DNA of 38,404 nt, from positions 1 through 38,404 of the IMG/VR virus record IMGVR_UViG_3300046542_000297. One strand, given 5' to 3'. Position numbers and translations under genes: made by a program. The notes beneath the pieces are model-generated. The model saw nothing but the letters and a program-made list of their open reading frames with translations, searched no databases and was not told where the DNA came from. This document shows positions 29,310 through 38,023 of the stretch, one piece after another; the first letter of the stretch is position 1; the number at the start of each line of letters is the position of its first letter. The DNA is from a virus.

Positions 29310-29854
29310 GCCTGCTGCAGCGGATTATCGCCGCTGTGACGTTCTCGCTCGCTGCTGCCGGCTTCACTGTGAGTCAGACGGGATTGCCGGCGCCGGTTGA
29401 ACGCGGCGCGATCATTGCCGGGCTCATGGTGCTTACGCCTGAAATGGAAGGCACGCGATTCAAGGCGTACCCGGACACGGGCGGCGTCTGGACGATCTGT
29501 ACGGGGCATACGGGCGGCGTAAAGCGCGGCGACGTGGCCACGCAGCCCGAGTGCGCTGCGTACCTGCAGAGCGACCTCGGCAGCTCAGTCAGCTTTGTGC
29601 AGGCGAACGCCTCCCCGGTTGGCCTGTTCTGCAAAATCGCGATCGCCGACATGCACTACAACGTCGGGCACGGCGCTGTCGCTAAGTCCACGCTATTGCG
29701 CCTGGCTCAGGCCGGCGATCAGCGAGGAGCGGCTGCGCAGTTCGGTCGGTGGGTGTACGTCGGCGGCAAAGATTGCCGCGTCGCGGCCAATGACTGCGGC
29801 GGCATCGTTATTCGCCGCTCAATTCAGCGCGAGCTGTGCATGGTGGGTTTATGA
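29306..29854 (+). CDS. Endolysin, GH24 lysozyme (probable SAR type)
   Basis: A 182-residue muramidase that cuts peptidoglycan. The T4-lysozyme catalytic triad spacing E-8-D-5-T is visible in EGTRFKAYPDTGGVWT, around residues 49-64. A weakly hydrophobic N-terminal helix (LLQRIIAAVTFSLAAAGFTV) has the Ala/Gly-rich character of signal-arrest-release domains, so it may reach the periplasm by the Sec pathway and be activated when the membrane is depolarised. Several cysteines (CTGHTG, FCKIA, KDCR, NDCG) may take part in disulfide control. It overlaps holin and Rz genes by four bases each. Confidence 0.9.
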   Translation: MSLLQRIIAAVTFSLAAAGFTVSQTGLPAPVERGAIIAGLMVLTPEMEGTRFKAYPDTGGVWTICTGHTGGVKRGDVATQPECAAYLQSDLGSSVSFVQANASPVGLFCKIAIADMHYNVGHGAVAKSTLLRLAQAGDQRGAAAQFGRWVYVGGKDCRVAANDCGGIVIRRSIQRELCMVGL

Positions 29855-30345
29855 GTCGCATTTTTACCCCGTTTGTAATGGCCTTGCTGGCAGTGCCTGT
29901 ACTGGTTTTGCTCAGCTGGAGAATGGGCTACAAGGCCGCGCAGAGCGACGCGAGAGATCTCGAGGCGGAGCGATTGAGTCAGGCCTTTGAGCAAGGCCAG
30001 GCACTGGGCACGGTGCGCGATCGCATCGTCACGCAATACGTCGACCGCGTCCAAGTGATCAGGGAGCGCGGCGCCACACTCATTAAAGAGGTTCCGGTTT
30101 ATGTCTCTGCGAAGGCTGACGCCGCTTGTGTTGTTAACGCTGGCTTTGTTCGGCTGCACGACGCAGCAGCAGGCAACTTGCCTGCCCCTGAGCCCTCCGG
30201 CGCTGCTGATGAAGCCCCCTCGGGAATTGCGCTATCTGCCGTCGCCACTACCACGGCCGCCAATTACACCGATTGCAATGCCAACGCTGAGCAGTTGAGC
30301 AAGCTGCAGGAAATCGTTCGCGAATACCAGGAGTACAGGAAATGA
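29851..30345 (+). CDS. Rz: Inner-membrane spanin Rz
   Basis: A 164-residue type II membrane protein. Residues 5-26 (FTPFVMALLAVPVLVLLSWRMG) anchor it in the inner membrane, followed by a charged helical periplasmic part with a coiled coil (AQSDARDLEAERLSQAFEQGQALGTVRDRI). Its gene contains the Rz1 gene in another frame, the classic nested spanin arrangement. Rz and Rz1 join to fuse the inner and outer membranes at the end of lysis. Confidence 0.87.
   Translation: MSRIFTPFVMALLAVPVLVLLSWRMGYKAAQSDARDLEAERLSQAFEQGQALGTVRDRIVTQYVDRVQVIRERGATLIKEVPVYVSAKADAACVVNAGFVRLHDAAAGNLPAPEPSGAADEAPSGIALSAVATTTAANYTDCNANAEQLSKLQEIVREYQEYRK
30101..30298 (+). CDS. Rz1: Outer-membrane lipoprotein spanin Rz1 (nested)
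   Basis: A 65-residue lipoprotein read in the +1 frame inside Rz. The signal peptide ends in the lipobox LALFGC (cysteine near residue 19). The mature part is Pro-rich (LSPPALLMKPPRELRYLPSPLPRPPITPI), as in other Rz1 proteins. It is completely embedded in the Rz gene, as in lambda. Confidence 0.88.
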   Translation: MSLRRLTPLVLLTLALFGCTTQQQATCLPLSPPALLMKPPRELRYLPSPLPRPPITPIAMPTLSS

Positions 30346-30695
30346 CCCAACACTACATCGGCACCAAGCAGGTCTTGGCATGGCCGCAGGACAAGGAAGG
30401 CGTCCACGGCTATGCGGTGAAGTACTCGGATGGCTACATCAGTTGGAGCCCGAAGGATGTTTTCGAGGCTGCCTATGTGCCAATGGGGCATGTCGGCCAC
30501 CTGCCGCCGCATCAGCAGCGCGTGATTGGCGAGTGTGAGCAGCTCGCAGATCGCATCAAAAAACTGGAAGCGTTCCTGTCCACGCCAGTATTTGCAGGCT
30601 TGCCAGATGACGAGCGGCAGCTGCTGAAGATGCAAGTCGACGCAATGGTTCTGTATCTGGGAATTATCAACACGCGCGCGGAAAAGTTCGCCTGA
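30342..30695 (+). CDS. Conserved phage protein, crAss001_48-like C-terminus
   Basis: A 117-residue protein. The first 50 residues contain the VKYSDGYISWSPKDVFEAAY motif seen in many small phage proteins. The C-terminal 55 (QRVIGECEQLADRIKKLEAFLSTPVFAGLPDDERQLLKMQVDAMVLYLGIINTR) match the helical crAss001_48-related domain. Its biochemical function is unknown. It follows Rz with an ATGA overlap, so it is transcribed with the lysis genes. Confidence 0.75.
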   Translation: MTQHYIGTKQVLAWPQDKEGVHGYAVKYSDGYISWSPKDVFEAAYVPMGHVGHLPPHQQRVIGECEQLADRIKKLEAFLSTPVFAGLPDDERQLLKMQVDAMVLYLGIINTRAEKFA

Positions 30696-30723
30696 TTCTC
30701 AGCCATTCACTGGAAAGGTTTCT

Positions 30724-31215
30724 ATGAACAACGATCAATCGATCGAGCAGCAAATCAACGCCCTCGGCCTGACCGCTCCTCGCATCACTCCCGCTCAGAT
30801 CGACGCGCTGGTCGAGCAGCTGAGCTTTCACACTTCTGTGATTCCAGGCACGACAACGACTCTCGCCTCTGCGATCAATCCGGCAGGCTTCGAGATCGCA
30901 ACTGCAAGCGCCGGCTGCGTCAGCCCTGAAAACTTCAACGAGTCGCTTGGCCGAAACGCTGCGATCGCCAAAGTTAAAGCGGTCGCACGCAATGAGCTGT
31001 GGAAGCTCGAGGGCTACCGCCTGAAAGCGAACCTGCTCGAAGCGTCCAAGGTCGGTTTGATCGCGAGCCTTGAGCTATATCGATCTGCCGATCTGGCAGG
31101 CGACGAAGCTTTCGTCGGTGACTTGGCAGCGGGCTTTTGCGTGGCCGCGCCTGAGTGTGCCTGTGAGCGCCCGTCGCATTGCCTGAGCCGTGCACGTCGG
31201 CCGCTGACCGCGTGA
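30724..31215 (+). CDS. N4 gp49 / Sf6 gp66 family protein
   Basis: A 163-residue protein whose first 110 residues are a clear member of the phage N4 Gp49/Sf6 gene 66 family (ITPAQIDALVEQLSFHTSVIPGTTTTLASAINPAGFEIATASAGCVSPENFNESLGRNAAIAKVKAVARNELWKLEGYRL). The C-terminal 45 residues are extra and Cys-rich (CVAAPECACERPSHCLS), suggesting a metal site. The family is widespread and uncharacterised. It has GGAAAGG upstream and is the last gene before the putative cos region. Confidence 0.85.
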   Translation: MNNDQSIEQQINALGLTAPRITPAQIDALVEQLSFHTSVIPGTTTTLASAINPAGFEIATASAGCVSPENFNESLGRNAAIAKVKAVARNELWKLEGYRLKANLLEASKVGLIASLELYRSADLAGDEAFVGDLAAGFCVAAPECACERPSHCLSRARRPLTA

Positions 31216-31490
31216 TGCGCACCATTGAGGTGCGTCGCGCCTTTTGGGTCCTCCCCCGGACCCTCCCCCTTCACGGGGCGTAACACCGCGGCCCTCGCGC
31301 GTGTAGCTCTCTGAAAGTTCAGTCCTTACTTCCGAATCTGAGGCCCCCCCGGCCTGCATCGCCAGCTTGACTGCTCGGCCAGGTGCGACGGGGCCTCGAC
31401 CTAATTTCTTGAGTGTCAAAAGGACAAAAGTCAGAAAGGACTTTTGTACCTTTGGACATTTTCACTTTTTCACTTTTGGTCCTTTCTCCC
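31216..31490 (+). other. Intergenic region upstream of terminase: candidate cos and regulatory repeat
   Basis: This 275-bp gap directly precedes a lambda-type terminase pair, where cos is expected. It contains the inverted repeat GGGTCC-TCCCCC-GGACCC (31246-31263), a GC-rich tract with ACGGGGCGTAAC after it, and no ORF. Nu1-type small subunits bind sites next to cos in such regions. I cannot define the nick positions from sequence. The right part (31415-31487) is one of the dispersed repeat sites. Confidence 0.45.
31415..31487. repeat. Dispersed repeat upstream of terminase
   Basis: The longest of the five sites: AAAAGGACAAAAG, AGAAAGGAC, TTTTGTACCTTTGG and two TTCACTTTT units. Its right half is the reverse complement of the words found at 28531-28570 and 28807-28868. 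It ends at the terminase small-subunit ribosome-binding region. Confidence 0.65.
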
Positions 31491-32063
31491 ATGGGCAAGA
31501 TCATCAGCAAAAAAGAGCTTGCCGACCTGATCGGAAAGTCTGAGCGCTGGATTACTGAGCTGCTCGACGAGGGCCTGCCAAAAGTTGGCGGCGGGGGAAA
31601 GGGCGTAGCCCTGCAGATTGACAGCGAGGCGGCCATTAATTGGCTGATCAAGCGCGAAATGCGTCGCGAAATGGGCGACGACGGCGAGGACGAGGAGGGG
31701 CTCAGCTCTGCGTCAACCGAGGATCGGCTGCTCAAACGCGCCAGGCGCGAAAAGCTGCAGCTCGAAATCGACCAGGTACGCGGCCGGCTCATTCCGAACG
31801 AAACGTTCGTCCACCTAAACACCAGCATTGCAGCGGTCTACGCAACGCAGCTCGACGCGCTGCCGAGTCGCTGCGCTGCCGATCTGGCGATTATCGATGA
31901 CCCTGCACTCATCCGAGCTCGACTATTTGAGGAGACGAGGCGTATCCGAGCGGCTACAGCCGACCGCCTCGAACATCGATCACGCGAGCTCGCTGCGAAC
32001 GTTGATCAAATCGATCCTGCAGGTATCGAGACTGGTACAGGCGCCGCCGCCGAGGACAGCTGA
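31491..32063 (+). CDS. Terminase small subunit (Nu1-like)
   Basis: A 190-residue protein. The N-terminal winged-HTH-like domain (MGKIISKKELADLIGKSERWITELLDEGLPKVGGGGKGVALQIDSEAAINWLIKRE) is the lambda Nu1 DNA-packaging type, which recognises cos. A central helix (RLLKRARREKLQLEIDQVRGRLIP) probably dimerises or contacts the large subunit. The 3' part overlaps the large-subunit gene in another frame. This predicts cos-type packaging. Confidence 0.85.
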   Translation: MGKIISKKELADLIGKSERWITELLDEGLPKVGGGGKGVALQIDSEAAINWLIKREMRREMGDDGEDEEGLSSASTEDRLLKRARREKLQLEIDQVRGRLIPNETFVHLNTSIAAVYATQLDALPSRCAADLAIIDDPALIRARLFEETRRIRAATADRLEHRSRELAANVDQIDPAGIETGTGAAAEDS

Positions 32064-34056
32064 CGAGTGGGCTCGTGACAAGCGAATCATGCCCCCAAGT
32101 TCGCCACGGCCAGGCCCGTTCAACCCTGACGTAAACCCCTACATGCGCCCCGTTTCGTGGGCTTTTGCGCAGCCTTGCTTTGACCGGGTGACGTTCATCA
32201 CGGCAACGCAGATGGGCAAATCGGTCACGATGGAAAACATCATTGGCCACCGGCTCGACGAAGACCCGACGCCGATCATGTACATCGCGCCCACGGCGCC
32301 GCTGCTGAAAGATGCGGTGGTGCCAAAGTTCGACGACATGATCAGCGAGTGCGATTCGCTGACCAAAAAGCTCGACGTGCGCAAGTCGACGACGTTCGTT
32401 AAATGGATCGCCGGCACAAAGCTGCGTTTCGTTTGGGCGGGCTCGCCCTCCGGCCTGTCGGCTGACTCTGCCGGCCTGATCATGGTCGACGAGGTCGATC
32501 GGATCGTAAACACGGGGGAGGGCTCGACTGTGAGCCTGGTCGAGCGTCGAGGCGACGCATACGACGGCTCGAAAATCGGTTACACGGCCACGCCAACGCA
32601 TGGCCGGGTGAGCAAGCGCCGGCACGAAGTATCGGGGCTCGAGCACTGGCAGGTCGCGTCGACCAAGGCGCTCGGCTCGGCAGTGTGGAAGCTCTGGCAG
32701 TCGGGAACACGCCACGAATGGGCGGTCCCGTGCCCTGAGTGCGGCGAGTATTTTATTCCCTGGTCGGGGCTGCTCTGGTGGCCAGGCAAGGGGTCTGAAA
32801 GCGAGTGCACCCCGGACGAAGCTCAGCGCGGCGCCCGGTTGACCTGCGGCGCCAGTGGCTGCCAGATCGAAAGCAAATGGCGGCCCTGGATGAACGAGCG
32901 CGGCCGCGCTGTTGCACCTGGTCAGTCGATCAGTCGCGACGGCGAGATAACCGGCGTCGCCGAGACGGCGGGCTCGACGCATTACTCGTTTGCAGCCTCG
33001 GGCCTGTGCTCGTTCTCCTCGAAAAAGACTTACGGCGCTCTCGCCAAGGATCTTTTGGCGGCGCAGCTGTCGGGCGATCCTGCCGATCTGCTGGCCGTCT
33101 ATAACACTGGTTTTGGCGAGTGCTACGCGCAGAGCGGCGACGTTCCGACGTGGGAGCAGGTTCGCTCTATGTGCTGGGGTTACTCGGCCGGGCAGCTGCT
33201 GCTCGAGCCGCTGAAAATCTACTGCACGATCGACGTACAGAAACGCCGCCTCGTTTACGTGGTGCGTGCCTGGTATGCCGGCATGGGTTCAATGCTCCTC
33301 GAGCACGGCGACCTGTGGGGCGACACCGATCAAGACGCCGTATGGGATCAGCTCAGCGAGTTGATCGATACCGAATACGGCGAGCACCCGATCAATATGA
33401 CCGGGATCGACATCGGCTACCGCGACGACAAGGTTTATCAGTTCATCAACGACCACAAAAACAGGGCGATCGCCCTGCGTGGCCGTGATCGGCTGGACAA
33501 GCCTTTTCGCAAAGAAATGGTCGAGGTCGACCGCAAGGGCAAGACGCGCAAGCGTGGCGACGCCCGCTGGGCATTCGATTCACCATTTGCCAAGCGGTGG
33601 GTGCATAGCCGTTTTGGTCGGCCAGACGATCGCGCCGGCTGGTGGCTTTTGCATCAGCAGGTCACCGACGGTTACTGCAAAGAGATCGTCGGTGAGGAGT
33701 GGCGCGAGGCCGAGGGGAAGTTTCACCAGGTTGGCGAAAACCACTACCTCGACTGCGAGGCGATGCAATACATCATGGCGCTGCGCGACAAGCTGCAGCG
33801 TCGCAAGGTGGGCGCCCTGACCCGCGCCGAGCTGGCCGCTGCCATCAAGGCCGGGCCATTGCGCGCCGTCGAGGATCTGCACGAGGAGGAGCCAGAAACG
33901 GCGCCTTTGCCTGCAGCGCCTCGCCCGGTGCCCCAGCCGCGAGCACCTCCCGAGCCAACGGCCCCGGCCAAGCCTGCCGCTAGGCAGCGCCGTGCTGACG
34001 CACCGCCAGCCAAGGCCCAAGGGCGCTTCAAAATCATCAAGAAGCCGATCAGGTAG
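31897..34056 (+). CDS. Terminase large subunit (GpA family)
   Basis: A lambda GpA-type motor and nuclease, about 719 residues from the ATG at 31897. A TTG at 32002, giving MIKSILQVSRLV, fits the usual GpA start better and is a real alternative. Features are TADEWARDKRIMPP near the N-terminus, Walker A-like ATQMGKS (near residue 105), Walker B IMVDEVD (near 196), a zinc-knuckle-like CPECGEY...CGASGC segment, and the nuclease-domain start IYCTIDVQKRRL (Asp near 445). The last 60 residues are Pro/Ala-rich. It cuts concatemers at cos and pumps DNA into proheads. Confidence 0.92.
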   Translation: MTLHSSELDYLRRRGVSERLQPTASNIDHASSLRTLIKSILQVSRLVQAPPPRTADEWARDKRIMPPSSPRPGPFNPDVNPYMRPVSWAFAQPCFDRVTFITATQMGKSVTMENIIGHRLDEDPTPIMYIAPTAPLLKDAVVPKFDDMISECDSLTKKLDVRKSTTFVKWIAGTKLRFVWAGSPSGLSADSAGLIMVDEVDRIVNTGEGSTVSLVERRGDAYDGSKIGYTATPTHGRVSKRRHEVSGLEHWQVASTKALGSAVWKLWQSGTRHEWAVPCPECGEYFIPWSGLLWWPGKGSESECTPDEAQRGARLTCGASGCQIESKWRPWMNERGRAVAPGQSISRDGEITGVAETAGSTHYSFAASGLCSFSSKKTYGALAKDLLAAQLSGDPADLLAVYNTGFGECYAQSGDVPTWEQVRSMCWGYSAGQLLLEPLKIYCTIDVQKRRLVYVVRAWYAGMGSMLLEHGDLWGDTDQDAVWDQLSELIDTEYGEHPINMTGIDIGYRDDKVYQFINDHKNRAIALRGRDRLDKPFRKEMVEVDRKGKTRKRGDARWAFDSPFAKRWVHSRFGRPDDRAGWWLLHQQVTDGYCKEIVGEEWREAEGKFHQVGENHYLDCEAMQYIMALRDKLQRRKVGALTRAELAAAIKAGPLRAVEDLHEEEPETAPLPAAPRPVPQPRAPPEPTAPAKPAARQRRADAPPAKAQGRFKIIKKPIR

Positions 34057-34091
34057 CGCCACGGCGCCGCCTGCCGGCGCCGAGTGAACCA

Positions 34092-34607
34092 ATGGAACCG
34101 ACACAACTTCATGCCGGCGACTCTGCCGCCTGGTCGCGTGCCGTGCCCGATCGCCCGGCTTCTGCCGGTTGGGGCCTGCGCTACGTGCTCAGCGGCCCCG
34201 ATCGCCACACCGTCGAGGCGCTGCAAACGACCCCTTACACGGTCGAACTCAGCGCCGAGATAACGGCTACATGGGCGCCGGGGCTTTACCGCTGGGTTGC
34301 ACTCGCCTTTCGCGGCGATCAGCGCCTAACGGTGGCCACCGGAACCCTCGACGTCGGGGCGAACCTCGAAACGGCAGAGCCGACCGACGCTCGCACCCAC
34401 GCTCAAAAAATGCTGGCCCTGATCGAGGCGGCGCTCGAAAAGCGCATCCCGAAAGACCAGCAGAGCTACGAAATCGACGGCCAGCGCCTCGACCGGATTC
34501 CGATCGAGCGTCTGGACGCCCTGCGCACGAAGTACCAGCGCGAAATCCAGCGGGCCAAGTCGAGCCGCTGGCCCTGTGGCCGTCCCGTTAAATACCGACT
34601 GAGATAG
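34092..34607 (+). CDS. Small head protein between terminase and portal
   Basis: A 171-residue protein with two parts. Residues 1-95 are a beta-rich domain (SAGWGLRYVLSGPDRHTVEA ... GLYRWVALAFRGDQRLTVATGTLDV) seen in a group of phage proteins next to portal genes. Residues 100-171 are a helical unit (ARTHAQKMLALIEAALEKRI...YEIDGQRLDRIPIERLDALRTKYQREIQR) resembling gpW-type head completion proteins, with the common IPIxxLxxLRxxY motif. In lambda, gpW lies between the terminase and portal genes and closes the packaged head. A neck role is inferred. Confidence 0.65.
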   Translation: MEPTQLHAGDSAAWSRAVPDRPASAGWGLRYVLSGPDRHTVEALQTTPYTVELSAEITATWAPGLYRWVALAFRGDQRLTVATGTLDVGANLETAEPTDARTHAQKMLALIEAALEKRIPKDQQSYEIDGQRLDRIPIERLDALRTKYQREIQRAKSSRWPCGRPVKYRLR

Positions 34608-34611
34608 CCCT

Positions 34612-36129
34612 ATGAAACCGCTCAAACGCGCGCTGTCCTGGTTCGGCCTGGGCGGTAAGCGATCGCCTGCTCAAGATGCCGGCGCCGGGCGTCGTGAGCC
34701 TACTGTCGGTCGACGGGGCTTCAAGATGGCCGGCAAAGGTCGCCTGACGAGCAGCTGGTCGGCTCGATCGAGCTCGGCCGACGCCAACCAGGAAATCTAC
34801 GGCGACCACGAGACGCTGCGTCAGCGGGCGCGCGAGCAATCGATCAATACCTCGCTGCTCAAGCGCTTTTATCGGCTGTTGCGGCAGAACGTGGTCGGCC
34901 CCTACGGCATTCGCCTGCAGTCCAAGGCGGTGCTGCGAGACGGCACGCCCGATCGCATCGTGCGGCGCCTGATCGAGAAGGAATGGGTCAAGTTCACGAA
35001 AAAGGGGAGCTTTGACGTCACCGGGCGTTACTCCTACGTCAGTTTCTTGTGGCTGTGGGTTGAAACCCTTGCCCGCGACGGCGAAGTGCTGGTGCGGCTG
35101 CACCGCAACTGGCCGAACAAATGGGGCTTTGCGGTGCAGATTCTCGAGGCCGATCGCCTCGACATTCATCTCAACACCATGTTGACCAACGGCAACCGTA
35201 TTCGCATGGGCGTCGAGCTCGACGGATACGAGAGGCCGGTCGCCTATTGGCTGCTGCGCAGTCACCCCGGCGACGTCTACCAGACCCCCGAGGAGAAATA
35301 CGAGCGGATTTCCGCTGATGACCTGGTGCATAGCTTCGACAACTGGCGAGCGCACCAGGCGCGCGGGTTCACCTGGACGCACGCGGCGGCGCTGGACATT
35401 CATCACCTGGAGGAGTTTCGCAGCGCGACGCGGATCAAGGCCGAGCAGTCGGCCAAGATCACCGGCTTTTACGAGCAAAACCCCGAATGGCTGGACCCGC
35501 CAGAAGAAGGCACCGACGAGGAGGTTTCCGAAACCGTCGAGGCCGGCACTGCGCGCGTGCTGCCGTATGGCCTGACCTACAAGCAGCACCAGACGGCCAG
35601 CCCCGGCAGTGACTATGCGGCGTTCGTAAAGGACAACCAGCGCAGTTCGGCCGGTGGCCTCGGCCCCAGCTACAACCGGCTCGCCAACGACCTGGAAGGC
35701 GTGAATTTCTCGTCGCTTCGCTCCGGCGAGCTGGACGAACGTGATTTTTACAAGTGCGCGCAAGAAATGGCGATCAGCGATCTGCTCGAGCGCATCGGCC
35801 CGACCTGGTTCGACTGCGCCGTGCTGAAAGGCGCTCTGAAAATCGCCCCGCGCGATATGGAGCGCTGCAGCGAGCAGGCCTGGCAGGCCCGAGGTTGGGA
35901 CTGGGTCGACCCTCTCAAGGACGCCAAAGCGGCCAGCGAGAGCATCGCCAACCGCACGAAATCCCGTTCCGAGTACATCCGCGCCAACGGCGACGACCCC
36001 GAGCAGATTTTCGACGAGATCGAGGCCGAGGAGGCGCTGCTGCGGAAAAAAGGGCTGCTGCCGGACCCATCAACCAACACGGAAAACACCAATGACCGTA
36101 AGCACGAACCCGTCGAAGACGACGAGTAA
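34612..36129 (+). CDS. Portal protein (lambda gpB family)
   Basis: A 505-residue portal of the lambda gpB type, which forms the dodecameric ring through which DNA enters. Family features include SLLKRFYRLLRQNVVGPYGIRLQSK, the ARDGEVLVRLH segment, QILEADRLDIHLN, the DLVHSFDNWRAHQARGFTWTHAAALDIHHLEEFRSATRIKAEQSA segment and YNRLANDLEGVNFSSLRSGELDERDFYK. The length is normal. It overlaps the protease-capsid gene by 38 bases. Confidence 0.95.
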   Translation: MKPLKRALSWFGLGGKRSPAQDAGAGRREPTVGRRGFKMAGKGRLTSSWSARSSSADANQEIYGDHETLRQRAREQSINTSLLKRFYRLLRQNVVGPYGIRLQSKAVLRDGTPDRIVRRLIEKEWVKFTKKGSFDVTGRYSYVSFLWLWVETLARDGEVLVRLHRNWPNKWGFAVQILEADRLDIHLNTMLTNGNRIRMGVELDGYERPVAYWLLRSHPGDVYQTPEEKYERISADDLVHSFDNWRAHQARGFTWTHAAALDIHHLEEFRSATRIKAEQSAKITGFYEQNPEWLDPPEEGTDEEVSETVEAGTARVLPYGLTYKQHQTASPGSDYAAFVKDNQRSSAGGLGPSYNRLANDLEGVNFSSLRSGELDERDFYKCAQEMAISDLLERIGPTWFDCAVLKGALKIAPRDMERCSEQAWQARGWDWVDPLKDAKAASESIANRTKSRSEYIRANGDDPEQIFDEIEAEEALLRKKGLLPDPSTNTENTNDRKHEPVEDDE

Positions 36130-37975
36130 GCCTGCGCCGTTGCCGATCCTGCGAACTATCGAGGGGAAGCTGCTCGAGCGCTCGCTCGCGGTCGACTTGT
36201 CGACCATCGATCTGGAGGCCCGCACCGTCGAGGTGTCGGTATCCAGCGAGTATCCGGTGCGTCGTTACTTCGGCTACGAGGTGCTCGATCACTCGGCCGA
36301 CTCTGTCGATCTGGCGCGGCTTCGATCTGGCGCCCCGCTGCTCCTGGAACACCGCGGATCGCAGCAAATCGGCGTCGTCGAGGAGGCCTGGCTCGACGTC
36401 GATCGCAAGATCCGTGCGCGGGTCCGCTTCTCCCGCGATCCAGCGGTCGAGCCGCTCTGGCAGGACGTTGTCGACGGCATCCGCCGCAACATTTCTTGCG
36501 GCTATCTGATCCACGACATGGTGCTCGAACGCACCGTCGACGGCATCGACCATTACCGCGTTATCGCGTGGGAAACCTACGAGGTTTCTTTCGTCTCCGT
36601 GCCTGCAGACCCGACCGTCGGGGTGGGGCGTTCTCTTGAAACAACCAACACTATCAACATTCGAGGTATCGAAATGCCCCCTGAATTGACCCCAACCGAC
36701 GGCACCCGTACTCAAGTGCCGGTCGCTGTAATCGCTGACCCGGTACTGCTCGAGCGCACCCGCGTCGAGGATCTGCTCGCATTGGGCGAGCGCTTCAGTC
36801 AGCGCGAACTGGCGCAAACCGCCATCAGCTCCGGCCAGTCCCTCGAGCAGTTCCGAGGCATCCTGCTCGAGCGCCAGGCACCGACCAAACCGGCCGCCGT
36901 GCCTGCTGAGCCGAAACAAGGCGATCGCGATCTGCCGGGTTTCCTGCAGCACGACGTCAGTGCTCGCGGCCTGGGCGTCACCGATAAAGAGGCCGAGCGT
37001 TACTCGCTGATGCGCGCGCTGAACGCGGCCGCCACTGGTGACTGGAGCAAGGCGGGTTTCGAGCGAGCAATTAACATCGCCGCCGCTACCACCATGAAAA
37101 AGGAAGCGCGCGGCTTCTACGTTCCGCACGACATTCTGATGCGCGGCCTTTCCAAGGGTACGCCAGGCAAGGGCGGCGAGCTGGTTACCACCGATCTGCT
37201 GCTCGATCAGTTCGCTGACGTTCTGCGAAATAAAATGGTAATGGCTCAGCTCGGCATGCAAATGCTGACTGGCCTCGACGGCGACGTCGACCTGCCAAAG
37301 AAAACGAGCGGATCGTCGTTCGTGTGGCTGGGTGAGGGTGAAAACGCGCAAGACAGCGATTTCGACTTTACCACTCTGAACATGACGCCGAAGACTATCG
37401 CGGGCGCTATTCCGGTCACCCGCAAGCTGCGCAAGCAGGCCTCGCGCTCGATCGAGTCGCTGATCATCAACGACCTGCTCGACGGCATGGGCGTTGCAAT
37501 CGACTACGCCATGCTCGCCGGTCCTGGTGGCAATGCCCCGCTGGGCCTGCTGCAGGACGTCGGCGTACCTGGCATCACCTACCCGTCGACCGGTATCACC
37601 TTCGGCAAGCTGGTCGACATGCTGACCAAGATCGGCACTTACAACGCCGATCGCGGTTCGCTGGCCTACTTGACCGGCATCATCGAACGCGGAGCTGCGC
37701 AGCAAAAGCTCAAGTTTGAAGGCGTCGGCGGTTGCATCTGGGAAAACGACAAGGTCAACGGTCACAGGGCCGAGGCGACCAACCAGGTGCAGGCAGATAC
37801 CTGGGTTTTCGGCGACTTCTCGCAACTTGTCTGCGGCCTGTGGGGCGTGCTGGACCTGAAGCCTGACGCCGCCAAGCTGGCAGCGAGCGACGGCCTGGTG
37901 CTGCGCGCGTTCCAAGACGTCGACGTCGTCAACCGTCGCAAAGAGTCTTTCTGCATCGCCAAAAAGACGGCTTAA
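36092..37975 (+). CDS. Fused prohead protease and major capsid protein (HK97 type)
   Basis: A 627-residue fusion. Residues 20-190 are an HK97-type U35 prohead protease, with His87 in LLLEHRGS and Ser135 in RRNISCGY as catalytic residues. Residues 195-300 are a scaffold-like helical Glu/Gln-rich segment. Residues 320-627 are the HK97-fold capsid (GELVTTDLLLDQFADVLRNKMVMAQLG ... FVWLGEGENAQDSDFDFTTLNMTPKTIAGAIPVTRKL ... DYAMLAGPGGNAPLGLL). An internal ATG at residue 195, with GAGG seven bases upstream, could also make separate scaffold-capsid protein. Fusions like this are known in several phage groups. It starts inside the portal gene. Confidence 0.93.
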   Translation: MTVSTNPSKTTSKPAPLPILRTIEGKLLERSLAVDLSTIDLEARTVEVSVSSEYPVRRYFGYEVLDHSADSVDLARLRSGAPLLLEHRGSQQIGVVEEAWLDVDRKIRARVRFSRDPAVEPLWQDVVDGIRRNISCGYLIHDMVLERTVDGIDHYRVIAWETYEVSFVSVPADPTVGVGRSLETTNTINIRGIEMPPELTPTDGTRTQVPVAVIADPVLLERTRVEDLLALGERFSQRELAQTAISSGQSLEQFRGILLERQAPTKPAAVPAEPKQGDRDLPGFLQHDVSARGLGVTDKEAERYSLMRALNAAATGDWSKAGFERAINIAAATTMKKEARGFYVPHDILMRGLSKGTPGKGGELVTTDLLLDQFADVLRNKMVMAQLGMQMLTGLDGDVDLPKKTSGSSFVWLGEGENAQDSDFDFTTLNMTPKTIAGAIPVTRKLRKQASRSIESLIINDLLDGMGVAIDYAMLAGPGGNAPLGLLQDVGVPGITYPSTGITFGKLVDMLTKIGTYNADRGSLAYLTGIIERGAAQQKLKFEGVGGCIWENDKVNGHRAEATNQVQADTWVFGDFSQLVCGLWGVLDLKPDAAKLAASDGLVLRAFQDVDVVNRRKESFCIAKKTA

Positions 37976-38002
37976 ACCAAACCTGAAATAGCGGGCAGGT
38001 AC

Positions 38003-38023
38003 GGGGGCGAAAGCCCCCTTTTT
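38003..38023 (+). terminator. Terminator after capsid gene
   Basis: GGGGGC/GCCCCC stem with a GAAA tetraloop and TTTTT. It probably lowers transcription from the abundant capsid gene into the head-tail joining genes. Confidence 0.85.
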
